Positions 49,958 to 60,909 of a stretch of DNA of 64,000 nt are shown here, one piece after another. Every line of letters begins with the position of its first letter. Position 1 is the first letter of the stretch. The DNA is taken from contig JAYMGJ010000431.1 of NCBI GenBank assembly GCA_037178675.1, positions 1-64,000 on the forward strand, written 5' to 3'. A program made the translations under genes and the position numbers. Under the pieces are notes generated by a model. It was not told the DNA's origin. It saw nothing but the letters and a program-made list of their open reading frames with translations, and searched no databases. The DNA is from Scleroderma bovista. Its lineage: Eukaryota; Basidiomycota; Agaricomycetes; Boletales; Sclerodermataceae.

Positions 49958-52270
49958 ATGTTGGCGCGATGGAAGTTCTTCCTGCCGTTCGCAGGACTCT
50001 TCTTCTCAGTCGTTCCAAGCTCGCAGGTCCGAGTCGTTGACTTTCAGGTGGCCCAACCACCGCCAGTTCCCAGAGACGCAAAGACGTGCACCATAAAGAT
50101 CCTCGAGTGAGTACACGAAAGATACGCAAAACGAGTTTGTAGATTTGAGCGACCATGCCCGCAGGCGCACGTTCGGGAACTCCTACTACAAGTGCGTTGA
50201 CCGTCAGTAGTCGTTTTTGAATCAATGATCCTACATTCTCGACAGGCCAGAGATCGTACAATATACGTGAGCTCCTATATCTAGTTGCCCAGAACCTAGG
50301 CTCTACTAACAGTAAGAATTGAAGCCCACCGACGAACTGTGGCGAAGCTGGTTCATGGGCAGCAGTCACCCTGAACTTCACAGTCACGTCCAGTGGTACC
50401 CAGTATGACCGCCTTGCTGTATTTACGTTCCAGCACACAGAGAGTACGCGTTTTCCATTGTCTGTTAACATGATGCGCGTGGGTTCACGCCCCTCGAACA
50501 GTCTGGCGTACTTCGACACCCGAACCCACGCACGACGGCATCATCTGGACGTACACCAAAGACGTGACGCGCTACATTCCGCTCTTTTCGAAACCCGGCC
50601 CATTCCTTCTTGAGCTTGACAACATCGTGTCCGACGGTCTGACAGGGCAATACGCCAGTGCGTAATTTCGCGTACTAGGGGAGCTCTACGCTTCATGTAT
50701 GTATTTCTGACATCTGTGTTTCCAAAGCAACTTTATACGCGACCTTTTACGCGGCCTCAGAGGAGCATCCGACAGCAGGACAGTCGAACTTGATCGTACC
50801 CATCTCGACCTGGTCCGACACTCTAGCTAATGACGCGCCCGTCCCCCCTGCGTTCTCTGTAAGTCTTCTGCGTTCCGTCGTCGAAGAATCCCCCGCCTAC
50901 GTCGTTCTAGCTGAACGTCACGCTGCCTCAAAACACGGTCGAGATCTATGCTGAGCTTTATGCTTCAGGAAACGCACAGGAAGAATTCTGGGTGTGTTAT
51001 CTTGGTCACATCATGCTCTCCCACAGCTCGTTAATAGACTTTTAAAGTACAGTAACGTTGCCAACGACTACTTTGATAATTTGCCTGCTGGCACCACGTA
51101 TGGAGAAGGACCTTTTCGCGAAGTGCGTTTGCTCGTGGATGGGCAACTCGCGGGTGTTGCTTTCCCCTACGCTGTCATATTCACCGGTGGCTTCAACCCC
51201 GCGGTATGGAAACCAATCACGTCCTATGGCGCTATCGATCTGCCGACTTACTTCCTTGACCTGACGCCGTTCGCTCCTGTCTTCGCGGACGGACTTCCCC
51301 ACAACGTCTCAATTGATGTGGTGTCCGCAGAAACAAACCATATTATCAACTCGAACTGGTACGTCTCGGGACTGCTGCAGGTCATCACACACCCTTCTGG
51401 GAAGCGAACGACGGGTCAGATGATCGCATATGATTCCCAGCCGTACGCGGACACGCAGACCTATGGCAGCGTGAGTCCATCCGATGTCAACGTCACTGTG
51501 ACAGCCCAACGGCGGCTCCGCATCGACTCTCTCGTGATCAGCGGGGATGGAGCGGAGAATCACGTTGTGTTCGAGCAGTACTTGGATTACACCAACACGC
51601 AGTATTACTTGAATTCCTCCAATACCCAAGTAAGTATTTGCCAGGACCGGCGTTCTTTTCACAGTTTATACATCTCTGATGCGTGCAGAACGTCGCCCAG
51701 GTCTCCTCTGGAACAGTGAGATCGACTCATAATGGAGTTCCTGTCGTTGTCGACAACTTCGAATACCCGTTATTTATTAACATTACCTATTTAGAACTTT
51801 CCAAGACATCCATGTCAGGTACGCTCCCCCACTGAGTCGCATTATGACAGACAAGTTAACCGCACTAATCACTTGCTGGATCAGTCCTTACCTCATTCGA
51901 TCTTTCCTACAACAGACAACTCCTTCCCGCTCCTTTCATTCTCGGCACTGATATCACAGAACACCAACTAGCAAGTAAGTCTTCACTTGCATGTGTGTTT
52001 TCTGGAGTTTGATCCACAACTGCTTCAGCTGGGTTCATTGCCATCTCACCTGGTGGAAACACCGGCAGCGGTAACAACAACAATACATTCGCTTACGTGG
52101 ACAGCCAGCTCAACACGTACAGTCGCGTGGTTGATGTTGTGCTCAACAAAGTCGTCTACGACCAGCAGAGTGGTTCCCTTGCCCCCAGTTCGTTTAGCAC
52201 AATACAAGATGGTCCCTACTCGTTCCCACTACCTCCAGTGAAGCTACCTGGTGGTCTCCAGTGGTTGTGA
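49958..52270 (+). CDS. Secreted PNGase A-like amidase (peptide-N-glycosidase A family)
   Basis: Family of plant-type PNGase A, which removes N-glycans from glycopeptides, including core alpha-1,3-fucosylated ones. Start at 49958 with signal peptide MLARWKFFLPFAGLFFSVVP. The next exons are very small: 50165-50191 (27 nt) and 50246-50266 (21 nt). They join to PPTNCGEAGSWAAVTLNFTV, QYDRLAVFTFQHTE, IWRTSTPEPTHDGIIWTY and TKDVTRYIPLFSKPGPF. Then EVRLLVDGQLAGVAFPYAVI, FTGGFNPAVWKPI and FADGLPHNVSIDVV match the family core. Several NxS/T sequons are present. The end, KLPGGLQWL and stop, is after 52060-52270. The order of motifs and the size fit PF12222-type proteins, as I recall that family. Confidence 0.88.
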
Positions 52271-52283
52271 CACAGTTGCCCGC

Positions 52284-52291
52284 TGTACATA
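52284..52291 (+). promoter_or_regulatory. Possible PUF-binding element in the 3' UTR of the PNGase A-like gene
   Basis: TGTACATA (UGUANAUA in RNA) 13 nt after the stop codon, on the coding strand. It matches the target predicted for the Pumilio protein encoded at 12.6-15.6 kb. Confidence 0.35.
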
Positions 52292-52522
52292 TATCGTGCG
52301 GAATCCATCCGATGAAGTGCGATGTGTAAATTTGTGCAATAAGCTATGTAAGATGCTCGAAATCTCCTTGGGTTGAACAGAATTCACCCCTCCAAAGGAA
52401 TAAACATATACAGGTCGTGAAATGGCGTTCCTTGAACCATACCGAGACAACTCGTCATGCATAAACATTAGGTGAACCTAAAGACGACATTTCTGGCTCC
52501 ATTGCACCACAAATGAACCCAT

Positions 52523-55500
52523 TTAGAAAAGCCCGACGACGCGTCCTGTCTCTGGATCCAGTCCAACTTCCCAGAAGCCTAAAACATTTTACATCAGGTC
52601 GATGAATGACAAAGGGATCGATTAGTAGTTTACCTGGGCGTGTGCCGAGTCCGGGCATGGTTTGCATGTCACCGAGAATGGGGTACAGGAAGCCAGCACC
52701 TGCTGAAAGGCGGACAGCCCGAATCGGGACCGTGAAGCCCGAGGGCGCGTTCTTGAGTGAGGGGTCATGTGAAAACGAGTACTGGGTCTTGGCCATGCAA
52801 ACTAGAAAAGAAGGCCAAAATAAGGACCGTGATAAAAAATGCCCAAGTGAATTTATGACGAACTCGGTAGGTTCCTGTAGCCTTGCCGAGTGTAGGTATC
52901 GATTTGCTTGCGGGCCAGCTCGCTCAACTCAATGCCTGATGCGTGGTATATCTCCTTGCATATAATGTCGATCTTTTCATCAATGGGGAGGTTGACGTCG
53001 TAGAGGAACTTGAAGTTGGACTCGCCCTCACAAGCTACGACGACGGCTTCAGCTAGCGCACGGGCACCTGCACCACCCTCTGCCCAGTGGCTGCTAATGA
53101 CGGCAGCATCGGCACCCGCAGCAAGCGCCTCCTGTCGCACCAGTTCAAGCTCGGCAGCCGTATCAGTACTTTTAGACGATGCTGAGCACTCGAATAAATG
53201 CCACAAGACAAAACATCTTACGAAAATCTGTTGATTCCTACAATGGCCTTGAGGCCAAACTTGCGTGAGTTTCGGATATGTCTCGCCAAGTTCTTGCATC
53301 CCTCCTTGAGGATGACGAGATCTTCTTTGGTATACGTATCTGCCAGTGGCTTTCCAGGAGTGACCTCTGGCCCACCACCGTGCATCTTGAGGGCACGGGT
53401 CGTTGCCACGATGACAACCGCGTCAGGCTTGAGACCGCTCACTCGACACTTGATGTTGCAGAACTTCTCCATGCCCATATCCGCACCGAAGCCACCCTCC
53501 GTCAGGACATAACCAACGCGGTCGGAAGGCTCACCCGGTTCCGTGCCTGCAAGCTTGAGTGCGACGCGATCAGCGACGATGGAAGAGTTTCCGTGTGCGA
53601 TGTTGGCGAAAGGACCAGCGTGAACGAATACAGGGGTACCCTCAAGTGTTTGCATCAAGTTGGGCTTGACGGTGTCCTTCATGAGGACTGCAAGTGCGCC
53701 ACCGACGCCAAGATCGTCAGCCGTGATCGCCTCTCCTCGTTTACTTGTTGCGACTACCATCTTGCCTAGCCTCTCCCTCATGTCCGCTAGGTCAGTAGTC
53801 AAAGCAAGGACTGCCATACATTCGCTTGCGACCGCAATGTCGAATCCAGCTTCACGCTCGTGGCCTTGTTCTGTTGGATTGCGGCCAAGGGTGACTTTGC
53901 GGAGGAAGCGATCGTTAGTGTCAAGAACGCGGTTCCAGGTGATGGTCTCTGGGTCGATGTCCAGACGAGCGAAACGGTTAATTTCCTCGGGGGTGAGGTC
54001 GCTAGGTTTTGTCTTGTTAATGCCAAGCTTCTGGAGACGCTTGAGCATCAGCGGTGCAAAATGGCGCTTCCCCTTTTGAGTGGGAACGAGGCGACTGTAG
54101 AGGGCCTTGTCGGTCTGTGTGGCTTCGTGGAACATGCGAGCATCAAGAGCAGCAGCTAAATGTCTGTTAGTGAAAGGGGTGGTCGTGAAGGAGCTCTATG
54201 TACCAAGCAGGTTGTTGGCAGCTGTGACAGCGTGAATATCACCAGTCAAGTGGAGGTTGAACTGCACTAGTCAGATGAAAGCTCGGTTGAGAAATGGCCT
54301 GGTCATACCTCGTCCATGGGAATGACCTGACTGTATCCGCCTCCGGCAGCACCACCCTTGATACCAAAGGTTGGCCCTTGACTGGGCTGACGTACACAGG
54401 CAAAAGCGGGGCGACCCAGATGGGCTGCCAACGCTTGTGCCAGACCAATGGTTGTCGTCGACTTGCCCTCACCAAGTGGTGTTGGGGTGATTCTTGCACT
54501 GGAATCAATTTGGCGGAGATGACCTACACTGGAAGCGCTTACCCTGAGATGACAATGTACTTGCCATCTTTGCGATGTGCCAGGCGATTCAAAACGCTAA
54601 GCTCGATCTTCGCCTTGTACTTGCCATAGCTCTCCACCTCATCGGGAAGTAATCCGATTTCCTGTGCGAGGTCAGTTATACGTTTGGGAGTCTGTGCCAT
54701 GGCGATCTCGATATCACTTGGAACTTTCGCCAAGACATGGATGGGCAAAGGTTTGACCGTACGTTTCTGGGCTGTTTCGAACAGGCGCATTGCAGAAGTG
54801 AACACGTTTTCCATTAGGAGAGCGACGGTCATTGGGCCAACTCCACCCGGAACAGGTGTAATGTGTGCGGCATTGGTGATGGCCTCGGAGAATTCAACAT
54901 CGCCGACGAGGCGCTGGCCCGACTTCTTGGTGGCGTCTGATATTTAATCAGTATCCCTAGTTGCTATGCAGATAGAAGATTATGAGATACCCGGGATAGA
55001 ATTGATTCCAACGTCGATTACAACTGCGCCGGGTTTGATCCAGTAGCCTTTAACGAACTCTGGACGGCCGATGGCGGCAACGACGATATCAGCCCGCTTG
55101 ACCTAGATCGGGTTAAATATGATACGATAACCATGGCGAAAGTGTGCTCACGATGTCCTCGAGGTTCTTGGTGCGACTATGGCATTGGGTCACAGTTGCA
55201 TCCCTGTTTCTGAGGATGGAAGTGACGGGATTTCCGACGATATCGCTGCGTCCGAGAACGGCTACATCGGTGCCAGCAATAGTGACACCCGTGGACTCGA
55301 GGAGGCGGATGACGGCGGCAGGGGTGCACGGGACGAAGAGAGGGGCTGATGCGCGAGAGGCCAAGTGGCCGATGTTGTACGCGTGGAAACTGGCGTGGAA
55401 TACGTGTCATTTTAGCGAAGGAATAAGACTGATGGTGAAGGAGTACACACCCATCGACATCTTTCTCGGGGGAGATGGCTTCCGTGACTGTGCGGACACC

Positions 55501-55885
55501 ATCGGAGTCGACATGGGGACCGAGGGGCAGCTGGACGAGAATGCCGCTGACCTCGTTATCAGCATTGAGTTTCTTGACGAGGCTGACGATCTCGTCGACG
55601 GAGGCTGATTCCGGAAGACTGATGTGGGTCAACCTGATGCCAACCTCCTCTGCTGCTTTTGTCTTCATGCGAACATAGACGGACGAGTCGTGGCGGTCGC
55701 CAGCCTGAACGATGACGAGCTGAGGCTTGAAGCGCGGGTACTGCGCCTGGAATGAGCTTATCTTCTTGGCGACTGCATCACGGATGGACCTGAGGAGAAT
55801 TGTCAACACGATGAAGGGGAGAGGGGGGGATGACACACTTTGCGATGGAAGTACCGTCGATGATCTTGGAAGCTTTGGAGGCCAT
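52523..55885 (-). CDS. ADE3: Trifunctional C1-tetrahydrofolate synthase
   Basis: Methylene-THF dehydrogenase, methenyl-THF cyclohydrolase and formyl-THF synthetase in one chain, supplying one-carbon units for purines, dTMP and Met. Start at 55885 ([20 protein letters not shown]). The N-terminal domain has [19 protein letters not shown] (the Tyr/Lys active-site pair), [13 protein letters not shown] and [17 protein letters not shown]. The ligase domain starts at about 54830: P-loop-like [19 protein letters not shown], then [20 protein letters not shown] and [18 protein letters not shown]. It ends [18 protein letters not shown], stop at 52523. An in-frame upstream ATG at 56023 would add a mitochondrial-type presequence (see findings). 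Seven or more short introns. Confidence 0.96.
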
Positions 55886-56056
55886 GGTGGAGGAGGAAAG
55901 ATAAGCACAGGCGATGGGCAGACGCCCTGTTAAATGGGATCGATGCAAGCGAGCAGAAGCAAGCCAGCGAGTCGATAATCCCAATAGCATCAGTCCAACA
56001 TTCCCAATTGGGTACTTGGACACCCGACCGTATTTTTTTCTCTTCTTCTTGCACTA
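55886..56056. promoter_or_regulatory. Divergent ADE3/MGE1 promoter region
   Basis: 171 bp between the internal ADE3 ATG (55885) and the MGE1 ATG (56057). If the upstream ADE3 ATG at 56023 is used, only 33 bp remain between the two coding regions. Confidence 0.5.
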
Positions 56057-56833
56057 ATGTACGCAAGGCGTCTTTTCCATTCCAGCATGGCTTCGCTGTC
56101 GTACAGAGCCATCGGACGCCCTTCGCGACACGTCTTTGCTCATCCTCGCATCGGGGCCAGGCTGTACAGCGAGTCACCCGTACAACCGCAACCACAGCCG
56201 GAGCAGGAAAAGACGGACCCAGCGGAGCTGCCCGAAAAACTCAAGGAGAAAGAGGACGAGGTTGCAGACCTGACCGTCAGTTCACTGTTCCTTTCTCTCG
56301 CTGTCCCTTGACCGCAACCACTATCGCAGAGCAGGCTACGGTACCTCCAGGCCGACTACATCAACCTCCAACGTAACACAGCACGCGAGAAGGAGCAGCA
56401 ACGCGATTACGCGATTACACGCTTTGCAGGCGACCTCCTCGAGGTCGTTGACGTCCTAAACCTGGCCATCAAATCAGTGCCTAGTTCCTCGCTCACTCCC
56501 AACGCCGAACCCTCCCCATCCCCGTCCTCTACTTCCGATTCTTCTTCCTCCTCACCACCGCCGCAGAAATCGGCTCGTGACTATCTAGTCGAACTTCACC
56601 ACGGCGTCGACATGACCCATCGCCTCTTGCTTTCCAACCTTGCCAAGTATGGCGTCAAACCTTTTGACCCCACAGGCGAAAAGTTTGATCCCAACCGACA
56701 AGAAGCCCTCTACCAAGCACCCGTTCCAGGTAAAGAGCCAGGAACTGTGTTGGAGTGCCAAAAGGTCGGCTACATGATCAAGGATCGGTTATTGCGCGCG
56801 GCCCAGGTCGGTGTTGTCCAGGACACGTCGTAA
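56057..56833 (+). CDS. MGE1: Mitochondrial GrpE nucleotide-exchange factor Mge1
   Basis: Exchange factor for matrix Hsp70, needed for protein import and folding. Exons 56057-56275 and 56330-56833 join to 240 residues. The N-terminus MYARRLFHSSMASLSYRAIG is basic and lacks acids, a matrix presequence; an in-frame ATG 30 nt later is a possible alternative start. A long helix (KLKEKEDEVADLTSRLRYLQ) and the core RNTAREKEQQRDYAITRFAG follow. The end has the GrpE signature FDPNRQEALYQAPVPGKEPG, then VGYMIKDRLLRAAQVGVV. An Ser/Pro insert (about 56495-56570) interrupts the helical part. Confidence 0.93.
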
Positions 56834-57062
56834 TCGTCGGTGATGCTTGCAGAGCTGCTTCGGGTGGGCCTCTGAGATGACGGACATGCACGCACTATCA
56901 CACGTAGACATTATTGAACGAGCACTATTAATTCATCGAATCTCAACTCCAAACTCATCTCGAAGGCGTGAAGCAACTTGAGCATGGAGGACATTTGTCT
57001 CGTCATTCGACAGCGACCTGTGCACACTCGTGAGTAGCAGACAGACAGGACGAGCAAGTGCA

Positions 57063-58328
57063 CTACCTATCCATCGAACGGTAGTTTATGCGATAGCATA
57101 CGCTCTTTCGATTTGTCTTGGGTTGCGTGTAAGTATCAGTCTATGAAGAGTCAGTACGGTAATGATCTGGAAATGAATTCACATGGATCACCATCTTGAC
57201 GTCTTCCACAATGTCGCCTGCGACATCTCTGACAAGGTCACAGAAATCATTGTCGTGTAGGGTCGCATCACCAGGTAACCAGAAACTGATGTCCTTGAAG
57301 CATGCAGGGTATTTTGAATACGGCTTGAAGGTAGTGATCCCCCCCTGCTTGAACTGAGATAGGAATCTGGGATCCTGAGACCAAAACAAGCGTATGTCCG
57401 GTATCGAGAACAGAATCATGGCAATACGCTCTAGACCTAGGCCGAATGCCCACCCAAGCTTGTTTGGCACGTCTGTAGACGCGTCAGAATGGTCCCAGGG
57501 ATGTGCGCGGTTACTCACTCGAGTTGTCTAATGTAGACTGGTGGATGACCCCACAGCCCAGAATTTCTAGCCATTTTCCACGAAAGTAGACCTCGACTTC
57601 GAAGCTGGGTGTCGTCCACGGGAACGTAGCTTCGATCCAACGAATTCTGAGCGGTTCTCCTGCGTTTAGTCGACCACCAAAAGACCAAGGATGAGGCTGT
57701 TGAGGGATAGCTTTAGATTCGTGGCAATCAGTTTGGTGTGTTCGGGATCGTGATGTGGTTGACATGGGTTAGTTGCGGAGAGATGGGGGATGTCCTGTAT
57801 GATGATGTTCGAACGACGGAGATGTTGCTCGAGCTCAGCATTGTCATGCTGGATTTGATCCATGCCATGCGAGTCTGCGGACACGATCCGTGCTCCTTCG
57901 GTCTGGTGGAACACGGGGTAGTGTGACGCATCGATCTCGTCGCGTCGGTATACGTCGGCTGTGAGAAGCCAGTGGGTCTCTCCGCGAGAGAAGACGTCTA
58001 CTTCGTGTGCGGATGTGTGCGTGCGTAGCATGAGATCCTTGTTGATGTAGTAGCTGTCCGTGAGCGAGCGACCGGGGTGGTCTTTTGGGAATGAGAGAAG
58101 GTCGAAGTTCTGTTTGGGAGTGACGAGCGGGGAGAGAGAGTCAAGGTGTGAGTAGGACGGAAAGTGCGACTCGATGAAGGAGCGGAGGATGGCGAGTGGA
58201 TGGTTTGGACGCGTGTGCAGTCTCAGCGGCAGCTTTGCAGTGATGGCTGGGGATATGTTCGTCATACGGTCGGTGGGATATTCTCTCCCCAGCACTCGAA
58301 CAAACGGAACCCGGCGTAGTGACTGCAT
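57063..58328 (-). CDS. MSF1: Mitochondrial phenylalanyl-tRNA synthetase (frame break in middle)
   Basis: Monomeric class II enzyme charging mitochondrial tRNA-Phe. Start at 58328 ([14 protein letters not shown]). It continues [20 protein letters not shown] and [15 protein letters not shown] (motif 2 region), then [20 protein letters not shown]. Downstream [34 protein letters not shown] and [16 protein letters not shown] (motif 3) lie in another frame. The last exon, after an intron at about 57171, reads [20 protein letters not shown], the RNP-like anticodon domain, stop at 57063. Between SLILG and EPLRIRW the frame changes near 57660-57695 without a normal-size intron; see findings. All else is typical. 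Confidence 0.85.
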
Positions 58329-58348
58329 GAGAGAAAGACCGGGTGGGT

Positions 58349-58354
58349 CACGTG
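58349..58354. promoter_or_regulatory. CACGTG box in the MSF1/58362 divergent gap
   Basis: E-box in the context TCACGTGCTC. The gap between the two divergent ATGs is only 33 bp; the box ends 7 nt before the + strand ATG. Confidence 0.5.
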
Positions 58355-58361
58355 CTCGAGC

Positions 58362-59479
58362 ATGGACTTCATGGACGTCGACGACCAGCGTTTCCTTCCT
58401 GCAAAGAAAAAGGCCGCAAAGAAACAGAAACGACGCGTCCTGTCCTCGGACGAGGACGAGGACGTCATCATTGACAGCGACGTCGATGAACCAGACGCAG
58501 ATGATGACGCGGAGGACGAGGACGAGGACATCCTTGAGGCAGACTCAACGGCGAAACAGAGAGCATCAGTTACCAAGGCAAAGCCGGCTGCCTCTTCAAG
58601 GACAAGAGGAAAGAGTACAAAGAGCAAGGGGGAGAAAGAAATCTTCATCAAGGACGAACGGAAACTAGCTGCCCCCACAGCGTCCACTTCCCGAGCATCC
58701 AGCATCGCAGCTCAAACACACTCCTCCGACTTGACCGCCAACGATGAGCCGGTCTCTGCGACCACCACTCAAACATTGGCAGATCCTGCCACAGCCCGTC
58801 CTACCACAGACAAAGGTCCTGCAGATCCACTCATCCCCAAGAAACGCAAGCTGCCAACTATAAAGAAGAACAAGCCGCAGGGTAATGCTGGCACAACCGC
58901 AACCAGCAGCGCACCATCTACCTCAGGAAAGCCACCACCCCTTCCCCCTTCGACCGATGATCTTGTAAAGCCTCCAGTACCTGCCATTCAGCAACGGAAA
59001 ACTGTTCTTTCAGGGACGCAGGACCTCGACTTAAGTAACGAACAAGTATATGCATCTCTGTTCAAAGCTGTATGTGTGACTTGCACAAATCACTGTCACG
59101 TTGCTAACGTCCTCTGCAGGGCGGTAACACACCCAGATCCGGACTAAACAGACGCGAAAGGGAAGAAGAAAGACGAAAGGAGCTGAACAGACTGAGAGAC
59201 GAAGCACGGGCGAAGCGCGCTGAGGATGCGGTACGTGAGACACGACTTGCCCCCACATTCCATCCTTTTTGAGAAACCTGGTCACAGAAGCATACGTTCG
59301 ATCTTCAAGCACAGGGTGACAAGATCGCACGCTTTGAGCGGCGACTCCGTGCAGAAGGCAGCAGTGTTCTCCATCCAAACTTCCTTGCTGCAAAGCTCAG
59401 AGACGAGTGGGAAATAGACAAACGACGGCGGCGAGATGATCGAGTGTCATCTTCCATGATCAAAGAAGCAGGACCGTGA
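58362..59479 (+). CDS. Unrecognised Lys/Asp-rich nuclear-type protein
   Basis: Start at 58362 (MDFMDVDDQRFLPAKKK). The N-terminus has a basic KKKAAKKQKRR run next to a long acidic SDEDEDVIIDSDVDEPDA run. A Ser/Thr/Pro/Lys linker follows, then DLDLSNEQVYASLFK. Two introns (about 59070-59120 and 59232-59312) lead to a charged helical end: GGNTPRSGLNRREREEERRK, RFERRLRAEGSSVLHPNFLA, KLRDEWEIDKRRR, then stop at 59477-59479. Acid/base blocks suggest a chromatin or nucleolar protein, but I recognise no family. MSF1 is divergent from it. Confidence 0.75.
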
Positions 59480-59493
59480 TTGCTGTGGATGTC

Positions 59494-59501
59494 TGTAGAT
59501 A
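59494..59501 (+). promoter_or_regulatory. Possible PUF-binding element in the 3' UTR of the 58362 gene
   Basis: TGTAGATA (UGUANAUA) 14 nt after the stop codon, coding strand. Confidence 0.3.
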
Positions 59502-59536
59502 TAACTTGGTGTAGTAGTTAGATAGTCACTATTCCG

Positions 59537-60724
59537 CTATTCGCATGATGTGGACGTGAAGCTGGCCGATAGCTGTGATATTTGATCGAAGCAGGTGTCA
59601 AACCACTTTTTGCCAGCTTTTTTTTTCGTACTCGCAGGCTTTTCTGCGAAAGAGCTATCCTGGGAGCCGCTATCAGCGACTGGGAAGAATGCCTGGAGCT
59701 GGCTGTGGAGCTCAGTGATGACTGCCATTAAAGCAACCACCTCTTGGCGGACGGAGGCTGGCTCTTGTGGTGAATAAAGCGTTGCAACGAGTTCGTCAGA
59801 GGTTGACAGTAGCGAACTGGATTGCACGAGGAGACAATCATACGCCATGTTCCAGATAAACTCAGAGGGCGTTGAAGACAGCAGGTCCAATAGGATACGT
59901 TTGTGCAACAGGGTGGTTAGGCGCAGTAATTGGTGGACCTGGCACACGATTGAGATGGAATCCAGATCTTCTAATGGCAGAGGACTGTACACTTTTGGCA
60001 CGGGTAAGCTCCTCTTTGCTCATGGGGTTTGTTCCCCCCAGACCCAACTCATCCCACCCGTCGTCGAGGCCATCTTCTTTCTCCCCGCCTTCCGCCTCTT
60101 CGATCATGTGGGCGACTTCGGCAAGGCCATCGTCGAGAGATTCCTTATGGCTTGACCAGTGTTTCCGGACTGCAGATAGGTTGTCCTTGGGGATGCCTTT
60201 TGGCCCCTGAGCTACTGTAATCAGATCATGCAGGGTGGCAATGCGGACGAGATAATCTTCCGCGGACGCAGCACCGGAAGGAGCAGAAGCCATGTCTAGA
60301 AACGCTTTTATGAGGGCATGCAATGCATCGATGATACCCTTGACGACATTAGTCGCGTCTCTAACGAGTGTCGCACCGCCGCCGCCGTGCAAGAGTGTGA
60401 TGCAGTGAACCGATCCCGATGTGTATTTGGCGAGATCCTGCAGAACAGGGAGCGAAGCAGAGTACGTCGGAGACGATGGCTTCAGTGCGAGCGACAATTT
60501 GGTTGTCAAGTTGTAGATGAGCGCAAAGAGCGAGTGCAGATCGGCTAAGACGACGGAGAGGTCGGGCAATGTGTCTCGATCTGGCTCGTGTTGCTGGTCG
60601 AGAGTAGAGAGAGCAGCGATGCATGTCTGCGAGACAAATGTCAATGCAACTATGGCTAGTGGACGGTGAATGTTTGGAGACAAAAAAGACCGTTAAACTC
60701 GCCTTTCTGCTTGTCCGAGCTCAT
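59537..60724 (-). CDS. GCIP/CCNDBP1-family protein
   Basis: Resembles Grap2 and cyclin-D-interacting protein (CCNDBP1) family members: a helical N-terminal domain (CIAALSTLDQQ, VLADLHSLFALIYNL, LLHGGGGATLVRDATNVVKG), IPKDNLSAVRKHWSSHKESL, an acidic DDGWDELGL block and a C-terminal helical part RLTTLLHKRILLDLLSS. In animals the family binds cyclin D and HLH proteins; fungal roles are poorly known. Stop at 59537 and the intron in AKS|VH (near 59995) are well placed. The start is less sure. I use 60724 (MSSDKQKGEFN) with a 41-nt intron (about 60690-60650) that gives VALTFVSQTCIAA in frame, and no in-frame ATG lies closer. Confidence 0.7.
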
Positions 60725-60909
60725 CGTCGGTGCTGTGATGCCTGCTTACATAACCATGTCTTTGGTTTTTTGACTTTCAAGTTCCAACAACACTTGTTGC
60801 ATGTCCTTGCACTTGCTGGTAAGCTGGTCTCTTCTCTCTTGCTTTCGTAACGGCGTCTGACAGTAGATGTGAACAGCTCTCGGGTGCGCTGCGCGCCCAA
60901 CGACGCACA

